Source: Paramyrothecium sp. XJ0827 (taxonomy: Eukaryota; Ascomycota; Sordariomycetes; Hypocreales; Stachybotryaceae). Taken from it: a stretch of DNA of 64,000 bases. The stretch spans positions 2,542,001 to 2,606,000 of the forward strand of contig JAJFPB010000003.1 of NCBI GenBank assembly GCA_020881915.1. The letters are read 5' to 3'. A program made the position numbers and the translations under genes. Below are positions 50,380 to 61,378 of this stretch, piece by piece (the first letter of the stretch is position 1; each line of letters starts with the position of its first letter). The notes under the pieces were generated by a model. The model did not search any database. It saw only the letters and a program-made list of their open reading frames with translations, and was not told where the DNA came from.

Positions 50380-50988
50380 CTCGATTTCTGATGGAAGGCG
50401 GATCTTGCTGAAGAGAATCATGGAAAGTAGGAAGGTTGTAAGACACGTTTTTGTATTAGAAAGGCAGAGGACCTTGCACTTAAGTGTTGGTGTGAGGAGG
50501 GAGAGGGGCGTGTGCATTTGAAAGTGATAATGGCTTGGCGCGGAGGTGAGAGAGAACTGAGAGTTCGGTGGCTGGGATTTAGGCACACCCGAACGGTGAT
50601 GAATGATGTCGGTCAATGCATTGTTTGGGCGGTTTACGGCCGTACATTCTGAATCGAAGCGGTTTAGTTCCTCTTGTCCCGCGTAACCTTGTTAGCATTG
50701 TTTTCGACTCATCTGAAGTAAGTAGTCCATTCAGAAGGTCAAGAGATGCCTTAGGTCATTGTTTATAGACGATTTAAGATTATGGAGCACGCTTGCATAG
50801 CGAAAGTTCACACTTCGGAGTTTGATGCAGATCAAACGGATTTTATGAGTGATGGCACCTGGGCTTGACCTCACTCTGAACTCGATGCTGATACGGGTAA
50901 AATGGTTCGTGAACGTCATACTAAAATATAATACAACAAATTGCCACGTAATTAAATTAGAGAGCAAGCTAAAAGAGATGAAAGATCA
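50380..50988. promoter_or_regulatory. Spacer between MAT1-1-2 3' end and MAT1-1-1 start
   Basis: About 600 bases that should hold the MAT1-1-1 promoter and MAT1-1-2 terminator. The part at about 50700-50980 looks AT-rich. No coding sequence recognised apart from the in-frame extension upstream of the MAT1-1-1 start. Confidence 0.45.
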
Positions 50989-52497
50989 TCATTCCTTGAA
51001 AGTCATGATGAAGAAATCGTTCTCTACCTCATCAGGCTCCTCCTCAAACCTCATACCTCTAATGGCTGTCGCTAGTAGAGGCAGCGAGATGTGCCCATGT
51101 GCATCTGAAATTGGCTTTTTGACCTGTAGCACTTTAATCTTAGTCTTCCAGTGGAACCGACGATGCTCGAAGAAGTTGACAAACCATTGGGACAATGTAT
51201 AGATACTCTTGGTTCACTTCATGAGACACCTCCGCTGTCTGTACCCTTATTAGCTTCTAGCATCTGCTTGAATTGGAGAGACTCACAGTCTCCGAGGGGA
51301 TTGTTGTCCGATATGGACGACCCGTGGCAAGAGCAAGTTTTGCGAACTGCTGCATGCTTTCTTCTTCCGAGAGGGTGCTTCGAGTTCGTGAGGTCTTGTT
51401 CACAAGTTAGCAATGACCACAATGACCGTTGAGTATTGGCAGGTCTAAGTCTTACTTGGTCGAACCTTGTGCGAAGACTGGCGTAGTGCATCTCCCAGGG
51501 CGAGATCAAAGTAAGCGCGGAGCTGGGGATTTTGTACTCGATATCCGGCAGACGTGAAGCCGGAGAGAACATTGGACTGGAAAAATTCCTCATGAACTTG
51601 TTCCAATGAGATCCAGGGACCTTTCTGCAAGGATGCCAGTAGGGGGCTGTGCACCAGGCAGTACAACCAATCTTGGTTAATAAGTCTTTCCCTTGTGCAT
51701 TCAACTTGACTTCCTCATTTGTGGCACCAAACTCAATGGCTGGGGGTGTATGTGCCATAGTTGGTGAGTAGTCTCTGGCGTGCTTCCAAACTACTTTCAA
51801 AAACATCTTCAGTGCTTCACGGCCAGGTATTGAGCCTTGTGAAGCAATCCACGACTCAAGTTCGGAATCCGTCAAGATGAGATATGCCGCGAATAGGATG
51901 GTCGTTACTGCGTTTGACACGAGTGTGCCGGTTCTCAACTTCTGGTCGCTTGTGTTCATCCACGCTCTTGAAGCCATCAAAACACCCATTAGGCCAAGAC
52001 AACCATTATAGTGCTGCTCACTAGCGTATGCTCGACTCCAACGAAGAATGGGGTCGCCAGTATCATCAATCTCCATGTCTGCGTCCGGAGGTAGGCCTTG
52101 CTCCGGATCACGGGTGAACGCTGGAGCTGAGCTCATATACCATGAAGTAATAGCTCCTTTGACCAAAAAGATGAAATCCATGCCTGCTTGTTGAGCTGCT
52201 TCGCGGAGAGACTCCAGAACGAGGTTCGAGCTCTTCGCTGAGAGAAGAGACTGCATGATGTCGATACTCTTGTCGATGATCCCTGCAAGCCAAGGACCAG
52301 TCAGTGAATTGGCACTTTTGGCACATGCAAACCACGCATCGCTTACCTTCGAGACTCGGACGGGCATTCCCCTCAAAGACGTTGTTGCCAAGGAACTCGT
52401 CCAACGCCCGTGCTCGGATTTCATCCAGCATCTCATCCGTGGTTTCTATCAATTCCGGATTTGCCCAAAGCGGCTCGAAGCTGCAGATGCTCTCCAT
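50989..52497 (-). CDS. MAT1-1-2: Mating-type protein MAT1-1-2 (PPF type)
   Basis: Four exons on the minus strand: 52497-52347, 52282-51456, 51394-51287 and 51207-50989, about 434 residues. The second exon carries the conserved body: IDIMQSLLSAKSSNLVLES, PILRWSRAYASEQHYNG, and a Pro/aromatic patch near WCTAPYWHPCRKVPGSHWNK with KFMRNFSSPMFSP, the region called PPF in Sordariomycetes. The third exon reads FAKLALATGRPYRTTIPSET; the fourth begins SIYTLSQWFVNFFEHRRFHW. All four phases close. The protein is needed for fruiting-body development or fertility in species where it was tested; its biochemical role is unknown. The last intron acceptor (CCAAG) is weak, so the fourth exon border is the least certain. 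Confidence 0.88.
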
Positions 52498-52912
52498 ATT
52501 CCTGTTTCGAGATTGCGTTCATCCACGATTGTTGAAGACCGGTAAAAAGAAAAGAAGAATGCACAGGCGAAGGAGGAAATGGTGGAAACTCTGAAATGAA
52601 ATCAGGGCAGAGTGCATGCTACATGTAGAAGGAGTCGGGTGCCGTGACAAGTGTTGCCAGGTGCTGCTTTTCTTTACAGTGGCGCGACGACAATACAAAA
52701 GCGGCGGGGTAAGGTGGTAAGGTAGGTGGCAAGCATCTCACCCAACGCTCACTTGCACATATCCTCGTTCAGTTTGCACTGACTTAAGAGTTACCTACTC
52801 GGCAGTTCTGAACGCTTCCCCCCAGGATACGAAGCTTCATCCCCAGAAGGACTTCTCTTTGACCCAGGAAAGACAAAACTTTGAGGAACAAATTCTGCCA
52901 CCCAAGGAAATT
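52498..52912. promoter_or_regulatory. Divergent promoter of MAT1-1-2 and MAT1-1-3
   Basis: 415 bases between two oppositely transcribed mating-type starts. The frame of MAT1-1-3 is open upstream to about 52796 but has no ATG, so it is taken as leader. Confidence 0.55.
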
Positions 52913-53687
52913 ATGAACGAACCGACGCCCAAACCTGTCGTCGGGCCCAAGCCTATGACTTTCATCTACAGCGAAGATGACATTCACGCTCTCGTCCCTG
53001 CATCCTGCGATCCCGAGGTTCTGAAGAGGGTTGCGACCAGATTTAGGTATGAAACAATTTCAATTTACGTCGCACATCAAGCTGAATTGAGTCAGTGGCT
53101 TCGTTCAACAACCGATTCACGCCTTTCTTGATTTTGGACGAGAAACCTACCGACTGGTGCCCATTCAACCGGATGGAAAGGCCCAAACAGATACAGCCAT
53201 GTGGGGAATGCATTGCTTCGTCTGCAGTGAGTACATAGCGAATGGCCTCAAAGAATGGAGATTAATAAAGAATAGATTCACCTGAGCTCATCCCGTGTGC
53301 TGCCGACGAGCCCGCGCGTGGCTCACGTCATATTCCCAGACCTCGAAACAGCTGGATATTATATCGGCAATCCAAAAGCAAGGAACTGAGGAATGAACAG
53401 CCGGGTATTACAGCATCTGAACTCTGTGAGTCAAAATCCACTACGGCGGTTGAAGCTTGTCTGACCAGTAAGCAACTGTTATATCTCGGCTGTGGAGAGA
53501 CATGTCCCAGGAGGAGAAGGCACTGTGGCAGAATCTTGCTCAGGAGGAAGAACGACTACATAAAGCAAAATACCCAGGCTATAAATTCATGGCCAAGAAA
53601 AGCGCGCCTGCTGGAACGCAACGCCGACATGAAGCCGATGTGTTGGAGGGAAACCTGACTGTTCTAACACCAAAAAGTCGGGAATAG
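52913..53687 (+). CDS. MAT1-1-3: Mating-type protein MAT1-1-3 (HMG box)
   Basis: Four exons: 52913-53046, 53096-53226, 53276-53425 and 53473-53687, about 209 residues. The MATA_HMG box begins IPRPRNSWILYRQSKSKEL and continues across the third intron (a split Ser codon) into VISRLWRDMSQEEKALWQ and RLHKAKYPGYKF. N-terminal marks are PMTFIYSEDDIHALVP and FGRETYRLVPIQ. HMG-box proteins bend DNA and act as transcription factors; MAT1-1-3 works with MAT1-1-1 in sexual development. Its size is normal. The introns are short (47-50 bases). The gene is retained here, although it has been lost in some Cordycipitaceae. Confidence 0.9.
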
Positions 53688-53919
53688 ATCAAAAGCAGCC
53701 GAGGAACGATGCGAGGTGTTTGGCAAGCCACAGTGATCACTGGTAGAGCAGGTGCATATGGCACCGGAGAGGCTTATTTATGAAGCAGTGAACTCTTGAT
53801 AAATTTGCCGCAGTGACTATATCAGAATTGCCGCTACTACGTTACAGAGATTCGACATCACATAGTCTTGAAGCATTTGAGCGGCACTAGATGAATGATT
53901 CAAGCTTGCCTTTACCTCT

Positions 53920-56123
53920 CTATTCTATTGAAGAGTTCCAGTCACTACTCCAAATAAAAGTTGCACAGCGCCATTCTGAATTCTTCTCTTTTTCTCCAGA
54001 TGGGCCAAGTGGACGAGGGCATATGAAGAACGAGCGTCCTAAGAGCTTTGTCAGTCTAGGCCATCCACACAAGCGGACGAAATACGAGGCGAAATGCAAC
54101 CCAGGAGATGGACAGCAGGGGAAGCAGACTCATACCGTGATTCACGCCAGGCTTTTTGGTCGTCAGAGTAATACAAGGCTCACCATGCTCACACCGAGGT
54201 ACAGCACGCTTTCTAAGAAGCTTCGACCACTGTTCCTTAGCCTCGACAGCGTCAAAAACCTTATCTACGGGCAAGAGATCTTGGGAAGGAGGTCTTGCAG
54301 GTGTCTTTAAGTTGTCATCTTTGTCTGTCGGGCCTGTTTGTGCGATATCTAGCTTAGCACTATTGATTGTGGGAGAAGCTTCCACATCCACCAGGTCGCC
54401 GGTTTCGCGATGATCAGCCGCCGTTCCAGGCGCAGCAGATGCCGTCTTGAAGTATCCCTGAAGAGTCTTCTGGCTGGGCGTTGCTTTGCTGCTGCCGGTC
54501 AATGTTTTCCCGCGCTTCTTTGTTTGGAGCACTGGCGAGACCATCTCTGCTGCCCGTTTCAAGTTGGATGATGCAGCCTGCTTTGAGTTTGTCGGTCGAG
54601 AATCCTTTATCAGATCACCAGATAACGCAAAGAGTTCGCTGGCTGGAGCACCTGCCAGTCGATCAGTCACATTGGGGGATAAGCCCAACGGCGAATCCAC
54701 GGTGGAAATATTCTGAGTTAGCACATCAGTTGCTTTTTCTGTGGGCAAAGACTGCGGCGTTGAGTTTGAACCTGTCTTCCTGAAAAACATATCGCGAATG
54801 TTCTGACGTCGATCAAATCCACTCATCAACTTTCCGGATAATGGAAGAAGATCACTCTTTTCCCAATCCCTGATGCGGCTTCCGTGGTGAAACATGGACG
54901 GCGGATTCAACAGCTCAGACAAGGGCACCATCTGGCCGTCATGGTTCACCATATCTGCAAAGATGGCGTACACCGGACAGTGATCAGAACCCATCAAACC
55001 TTGTTGAATATCTGCATGAGTGAACCATGACTTCAAGCCATCGCTGCACAAAACATAGTCGATCCGACTGCCATTATTTGCTGGTCGAGTGTTTCTCTTT
55101 GTATCCCAGCAAGTGTTCATGCCTAAACGTTCGGGATGGTAACAGCGGCACAAATCCCAAAGCACTGGCTTTTCACGACCCTCGTCTTTTGGATTCTCAA
55201 CAGTCCCCTCGAAGATGAGCTGATTAAAAATCCGGCGTACAGGCATCGCCATCCAGTCGCTAAGAGAAAGGCCCTCTTTGCGTAGAGATTCCATGACGTT
55301 GGTCGAGTCGATCTCGGAACGTATGACATTTAGATCGCCAGTCAGAATAATCTGCTTTCCCTCAGCGACTAGATTCCGAACGCGGATATCCAGTGCTTCG
55401 AAAAAGCTCGTGCGGTAGTTGTCCCTTGAAGAGTCTCTGTTGGCAGGACTGTAGACGCCGAGAAGAACAAAGGCTGGAAACTCCAAGATTACACACCGGC
55501 CTTCGGAATCAAGAGTGAGTTCATCAATTGTATTGGACAACTGGCCAGGTCGGGGGTAGCCCCCAATTCTTTTGGTTTCGGGCAGGTCTTTGTAGCGAAT
55601 CGTAGAGTTGGGCGAACAAAGAACGCCTGTGATGCCTTCCTCCGCACGGACAGGAGCACACGTCGCGTTGCGAGTGTAGATGGCAACACCTGAATAACCT
55701 GAGGATTATCAGAAAGTAGGCTCTGAGATGAGATGGGAAAAAATACCTTTCTTATGTCGCGGTAAGCTGAAATATACATCCCAGCCAGGTACCAAGACGA
55801 TGTCATCTCGTAAGTCTTTCCTCTGTATCTTGGTTTCTTGCATCACCACAATGTCCGCTTCCAAAATGTCGAACATTGCCTAGTGGCTTGTCAATAGTGT
55901 CAACTTTGCATATGCGGATGCAGCGTCTACCTCGAAAGTACGTTGATCCCTCCATGGCTGATACGCGAAAGGATTCCTAGGCTTGGTAAGCACGTGCGCA
56001 GTCGACGTCTAACTACTCGTGCTCGAAAGCATACCGGATGCCGTTTACTATGGACTAGGGTCAGCCAATTCCAACGAGAAAGCCGCAAAGCATACCGTTC
56101 CAAGTTGTTATGCGAAACCCCAT
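53920..56123 (-). CDS. APN2: AP endonuclease 2 (Apn2)
   Basis: Six exons on the minus strand: 56123-56096, 56047-56035, 55976-55931, 55879-55747, 55698-54136 and 54038-53920, about 633 residues. Catalytic exonuclease-endonuclease-phosphatase domain, about 1-340: ITTWNVNGIRNPFAYQPW, the Mg-binding Glu in VVMQETKIQ, GDLNV, and the C-terminal MGSDHCPVYA. A disordered linker carries a possible PIP-like motif (QKTLQGYF), and the C-terminus is a GRF zinc finger (CEHGEPC, FFICPRPLGPSGEKEK, EWRCATFIW). It cleaves abasic sites and cleans 3' blocked ends in base excision repair. Exon 2 is only 13 bases and is required to rebuild the invariant VNGIR motif. Standard right flank of MAT loci. Its 3' end lies 232 bases from MAT1-1-3. 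Confidence 0.94.
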
Positions 56124-56567
56124 CTTTCATACACATGGAGCAGGAAGACACAGTCAGCTTCCACTCGTGCATGCGTCCAATAGGAAATCCATGAGTTTGG
56201 CTTATATTGGCCAGATGAAGTCGGGTGAAGATGAAAGCTGGGCTCTCAAATTGCGTAGACGAAAACCAAGTCAGAAGCTTCGTTTGGACCTCAAATTAGA
56301 TTGAAGGGCTGGCATGAACATGAGCGCCTTCAGCAGATGTTAGTGCCGTTCGGGGTAACGTCATGGTGAGTGCCGCGTGTGAGCGGTGAGTTCGACGGTC
56401 GCTGGTAGCTGGTCGCGGGTGTTCCACGGTATCACGTGACAGTGTGACACCTAACAATTGAGGCAACAACCATTAGCTTGTGCCGAGCTCCATCAAGAAT
56501 GACCTGATCTCATCAATCTCAATACTCGTCCACAACTCAATAGCAACCACCGAAGAAGTCAGCCACC
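56124..56567. promoter_or_regulatory. Divergent promoter of APN2 and COX13
   Basis: 444 bases between the starts of two oppositely transcribed genes. It contains the palindrome TCACGTGA at 56432-56439, about 130 bases before the COX13 ATG, a typical bHLH/Cbf1-type site. Use is inferred. Confidence 0.55.
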
Positions 56568-57270
56568 ATGTTTGCCTCGCGACAGATCGCTCGCAACGCC
56601 TCGCGCTTTACCGCGCAACTGCGCGCCCCTGCCCAGCGTCGCCTTGCTAGCTCTGCCACCGAGAACGAGTTCATCAAGGAGCGACAGCACATCAAGGATC
56701 ATGCCAAGGGCTCGACTGGTCAGTGGGCAATTTCGCCGCTCTAAATTGGTTCGACTTAGCTAACATCAGGCAGAGCTTTGGAAGAAGATCTCACTTTAGT
56801 ACGTCGCCGCCACACAACCTTGCGGTTATTTCTCCCGAACCGAACACCTATTTTAGCAGCCTTGGGCCGATCGCAGAACGTGTGACGAGAACATATCGCT
56901 AATTATCGTGCAGCGGCGTTGCCCCTTGCGTGCTTGCGGCTGGTGCCAACGCCTACTACCTTTGGTCCGAGCATTGGAACCACTGGAGCCACATGCCCCC
57001 TCTGGAGGAGCGCACCGAGTACCCTTACCAGAACATCCGCACCAAGAACTACATGTGGGGAGATGGTGATAAGGTAAGCAGCCCTCTTTGTGCCTTCACG
57101 TTCGTTGCTAATGCATTAGACAGACCCTCTTGTAAGTTGCAGACTTATCCGTCCATTAGTTTAGCACCAGTCAACATTCGTGACACCCACTGGCAAACTG
57201 ACATGAGCTAATTGTTCGAAACAGCTGGAACACCGAGGTCAACTACCACAACAAGGACAAGGTTGCCTAA
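56568..57270 (+). CDS. COX13: Cytochrome c oxidase subunit VIa (Cox13)
   Basis: Five exons: 56568-56718, 56774-56798, 56914-57073, 57124-57131 and 57225-57270, 129 residues. The N-terminus is a basic mitochondrial presequence (MFASRQIARNASRFTAQLRA). The mature part has ELWKKISLYGVAPCV, one membrane helix and the signature YLWSEHWNHWSHMPPLEE, ending DGDKTLFWNTEVNYH. Cox13 is a small nuclear-encoded subunit of complex IV in the inner membrane that modulates activity and dimer stability. Exon 4 has just eight bases (ACCCTCTT) and exon 2 just 25; both are needed for the conserved sequence, and all phases close. It commonly sits between APN2 and APC5 beside MAT in Sordariomycetes. Confidence 0.94.
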
Positions 57271-57848
57271 GCTCGAGACGGAGCGCTTGGCTTAAAGTCT
57301 CGGCTTCAACTGACCAGATAGATTATCCTATGATAGTTGGGAACACTTGTATATGCTATTGCCTAGACCTCAATTGATTCCTTTCCTTGCGTACGCTGAA
57401 CGACCCAAGTCCAAACGTTGTGCCGTGCAAGGTTAGTAGCGTACATCCGTGTACGCTGGAGGGTGCGATTTCCCTCCAGTTGGTTCAGCTGTGCGCCACG
57501 GACGATTCTCTGGGCTGATTGATATTGGTTGCATAAATTGAGATGACCACCAGAGTAAGGTAAGTGGTTACGCTGTGGCCTCGGGGCAGGTGCGTGCGGT
57601 CGCTAACGGAGCAGAATTACCCGAGCTAAAGCCGGTGTTGGGTTCATGTTTAAACACCAGGGCTCTACAGCTGGGCCAAGCGATGTGAATGCATAACATC
57701 CACACTCTCTAGGCGCTGGCCATTTGCAATTTCCTCATTGCACGATATCATTCACCGTTCTCCCTAGTCCCCGTGAGCTGTGAGCAACCCACCACTTACC
57801 CTGCCAGGAGTCAACAGAGGCAAATCGGTTCACCCATGGAGCCTCGAA
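57271..57848. other. Intergenic region between COX13 and APC5
   Basis: COX13 3' UTR and APC5 promoter. The APC5 frame is open upstream to 57780 without an ATG, so the residues there are not called. Confidence 0.45.
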
Positions 57849-60320
57849 ATGGCCCGTTATCTCACACCGGCCAAGATCGGACTGCTCGCTCTCATAGAGC
57901 TCTACAGCGAAAATGCCGTGCCGAGTGATGCCGTGCTTTCAGTACTGTCTTTTGTAACATCTCACCTGCTGGACCATGTGCCCGCATCCCACACAGAGGC
58001 TCAGGCTTCGCAGTGGAACAAGGCAGAACGAACCGTCAGCCTCATCATCTCCATACGCGACTTTGAGAAGCTACTGGCGGGTTACCCGTTCCTTATGGGG
58101 ATGCCGGGACGGAAGCTATGGGATCACTTCATTGGCAAACTTTGGGACATCAATTCCCTCGATGCCCTTCACGTCTTCTTCGAAAACCTTACCTCTCTCA
58201 TGGCCTTGTCAAAAGATGAGCGAAAGAGACTGGAGGAACAAGGGGTCGAAGAAGCACCTGGCTTCATGAAGTTTACACCGACATCACCCTTCGGGGTCTT
58301 TGTTCGTAGATCCCGTATTGAATTTCAGCGACTTCGTTTCCACGATTGCACAGAATTGTGGAAGGATTTTGTTAGGTATCGGCAGCCAACGGCTTCGTAT
58401 CAAAAGCGAAGAAAGGGTGGCGACTCGAACTTTGGACATTTGAGCTTTGACAATGTCCTTTTCACAGGCGAGCAGGTGGAATGGGATGCCCAAAGCGTTT
58501 CCGCCTTGGCTGCTGTGACGTACGGGGATATGCTCACCGGGGATGAGACAGGCTCGTTGCCTGTGAGTACAGACGATGTTGAGGCATTGCTTGATTTCCA
58601 AATCGACCGCATGCAAAGTGAGTACTGAGTGTACTTTCCGTCTCTCCGTTTACTGACTTGGGCTACAAGGATTTGGAAATCGTGTACCTCTGGAAATCAG
58701 AAATCAATTCCATGATGTCCTCCATGATAGCTTTCTTGTGCCAAGTCTGACACACTATCTGAGGTAAGTGCTTAACTCTAACAACCGTGTGCACCTCATC
58801 TCTAACAGCTCAGTTTCCTCGATTCATGGCGCGCCGGCGATTTTCCGACAGCATTCGACCTACTACATCGTTATTTTGACTATACGATGCAGAACAGAGA
58901 TCGCCTTTTCTATCAATACGCCTTGATGAACCTTGCCGTCTTGCAAGCGGATTTTGGTTGCTATAAGGAAGCAGTGGCAGCCATGCTTGAAACTGTGTCA
59001 ACGGCGCGAGAGAACCGAGACATGACGTGCCTCAACTTTGCACTCAACTGGCTCTTCCACTTTGGGAGATCACATCCAAAGCTTGTGCGAGAGCTTGAAT
59101 CCAACAGCATGTTGGGTACTGGGAAAGAAAGTCTTGCGTTTCTTCGTGTCAAGGCCAAGGAAACCGGGATGTGGACGCTTTGGAGTTCTGTCCTGCTTAG
59201 TGAGGCCAAAGTTGGACTTGTTAAAGGTGACAGCATGGCCGCCTCGCTGGCACAGATTGTTCGAAGCTCGCAGGTAATACTGGAGAAGAACATGCGAAAC
59301 ATGTTTGGCTCACAACTTGCCCTATCTTCAGCCTTGTGGGATCGCCTCGGTCTGTCCCACGTTTCTACAATGACGAGCGAGGTCTTTCAGAGATGTCATG
59401 CCCGCCATTCGATTTTTGATGACGAACTTAAATTCACATGCCGACTCGCACTAGCACAGGCAGGGCGTGGAAGATATGAGGAAGCATTCCAGACGTTGGA
59501 GACACTAGATGATAACTCGTTGCGGTCCTGGAAACCTCGCCAGTATTGGCACAAGTACAGAAGCATTATCAAGCTGAGCAAGGATCTGCACCATAACAAT
59601 ATTGATGGTGCCGAGCAATTGCTTTCACAGCTATTACAGTCCAAGATGGACGACCTTGAGCCAGATCTCGCATTTCAGGTCGACCTCCTCCACATTGATT
59701 GCATGTCTCGCCGTGGCGATTTTCAAGAGGCTTACACAAAAACGGAGGCATTGCTGAACCGGGCACGCGAGGAGAACAAGGACATCGCCGTAACGGTCAA
59801 GCTTCTCTTGGTCAAGACCACAATCCTTGACCAGTGTGGCCGACCGCAGCGTGGTTTCAGCATCGCAATGAGGGCTGCAAGCCTCTGCTGGCGTGCAAGG
59901 CTTGTATCCCTACTTTGGCAATCCATCGGGTCAATAGCCAACATCCTCGTGTCACTCGGTGAATTTGACGCTGCTGCCAAGATACTGACAGCAAGTCTAC
60001 CAAGAGCAATGGAATGCGAGAATACAGCCATGACCGGACAGCTTTACACTTACCTCGCCGATGCAAACATGGGCCTGGCAGGTACCTCAGCTTCCAAATC
60101 GAGTCGGCGGACGGAGTACTTGACGAAGGCCCTAGATGCTGTGGAGAGGGCATTTAACAACTTTTCGGCCATTGACGACATTGAGCGCCAGTGTGAGCTG
60201 ATGGCCAAGAAAGCAACAATAATGAAACTGTCCGGGGAAATGACATTGGCCGCCGACTATGCAGCAGCGTACGTAGCGTTAAGGAGGAACGCAGAGACGC
60301 TGAGTTCGGGGTCAGTCTGA
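57849..60320 (+). CDS. APC5: Anaphase-promoting complex subunit 5
   Basis: Three exons: 57849-58617, 58670-58763 and 58814-60320, about 789 residues. The start MARYLTPAKIGLLALIELY matches the usual APC5 N-terminus. The middle exon encodes RFGNRVPLEIRNQFHDVLHD. The third exon has SFLDSWRAGDFPTAFDLLHR, then the conserved TPR region (MNLAVLQADFGCYKEAVAAM), and further helical repeats to the end. APC5 is a scaffold TPR subunit of the anaphase-promoting complex, the ubiquitin ligase that degrades cyclin B and securin in mitosis. Length is normal for filamentous fungi. Follows COX13 on the same strand, as in other MAT1 regions. Confidence 0.92.
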
Positions 60321-60537
60321 AATATGGCTTCAATAATCTTTTCAGTGTCTTTGACATGGGGCAGCGGTAGCCGAATATCAAAGTCGGCTGACAGGTATAT
60401 ACATGTAGACTACATAGCCATGACATCCAGCATGGCACATCCGATGCGCTTTTCAAAAGGTTGCTGTAGGCAGTGTGCATATGGCCCCCGTTGTGGGCAT
60501 TTACGAAAGCTCTGACCCTTCACACTTGTCCGGACCA

Positions 60538-61378
60538 TCACCAATGCACACTTTGGCCTTTCCGATTCTTGAGCTCAGTATCCTCTGACTTGAGCACTGT
60601 GTTTCCCTCGTCTATGTCATTGGTTGCCCACATTCTTTCAATGCACAGTTCAAACGGTCCTTCCACACGATCCGTCAAACCAATGCCCACCGTCTTCACT
60701 TTCTGTCTGAGTAGTTCAGTTTGTGGTTCGACCACAAACCCGTGGTTCGTGCGAACGAAATCGTTCCATTTTACCAGTATCGTCTCCCATCTGCCGGGGT
60801 GTTTCGAAAATAATCGATGCTGGTGTAGGTCGGTGGGTTCTACGGACTCTGTCTGCACATTGATGAAGTAGGAACGTCCATCTGATTTGATTCGCATTGC
60901 GAGATACAGATAAGGATCTATATCCCACATGGAGCGACCAAAGATGGTAGGTTTCTGATCAGGCGTACGAAAGGCGGCGTAGCCGGTACGCTGGATGTTG
61001 GGGCGGTCTTGAGGGAGCGTTGTCGAGATGTTGCCGTAGAATCGTGCATACGAGGCCGGTGTGTCGATCGTGGACGGTGGTGATGAGGGGCCATCAGTCG
61101 AGACATGCTCCAAGTGGCTTTCAGAAGAGCCACCAATGAGCTTGTCAGACATGACAATACAGTCGCGAACGGAGCTCTGGGTGTGAAAATCGTAGAGTGG
61201 GCGTGGGCCAGCAGCGCCTTTGACAGGCTCCAATTTCAGTACTAGGGACGAGAAAGTTAGATGGTAAAGCTTTCCAATAAAACAAGCATCACCTACCAAT
61301 ATTTGAAAGCCGCTTGAGTTCACTCACGCTCCTTGAGACAAAGCTCTTGGATTGAAGTGGTTGTGTGATGCGCATCAT
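60538..61378 (-). CDS. CIA30-domain mitochondrial protein
   Basis: Two exons on the minus strand, 61378-61297 and 61241-60538, about 261 residues. The N-terminus MMRITQPLQSKSFVSRSV resembles a mitochondrial presequence. CIA30 domain (NDUFAF1-like) marks: DCIVMSDKLIGGSSESHLE, TGYAAFRTP, DPYLYLAMRIKSDGRSYFIN and TVGIGLTDRVEGPFELCIE. CIA30 is an assembly factor of respiratory complex I; related CIA30-domain proteins of other role also exist. The first-exon model restores a proper start, as the frame upstream of 61241 is intronic. Converges with APC5, 217 bases between the stops. CIA30-type genes are recurrent neighbours of APC5 near MAT in this group. Confidence 0.88.

Larger units (their letters stand above)
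49156..53687. other. MAT1-1 mating-type locus
   Basis: Three adjacent mating-type genes: MAT1-1-1 and MAT1-1-2 on the minus strand and MAT1-1-3 on the plus strand, between SLA2 and APN2. This gene set and relative orientation is the classical MAT1-1 idiomorph of Sordariomycetes, as in Hypocreales. No MAT1-2-1 gene or fragment was seen in the window. All three genes have closed reading frames after splicing, so the locus looks functional. Confidence 0.95.

Noticed and set aside
50377..50616. Longer N-terminus for MAT1-1-1
   Set aside because: The frame is open upstream, but the residues are hydrophobic and unlike alpha-box proteins, and MANRAKLMRRLS is a typical start.
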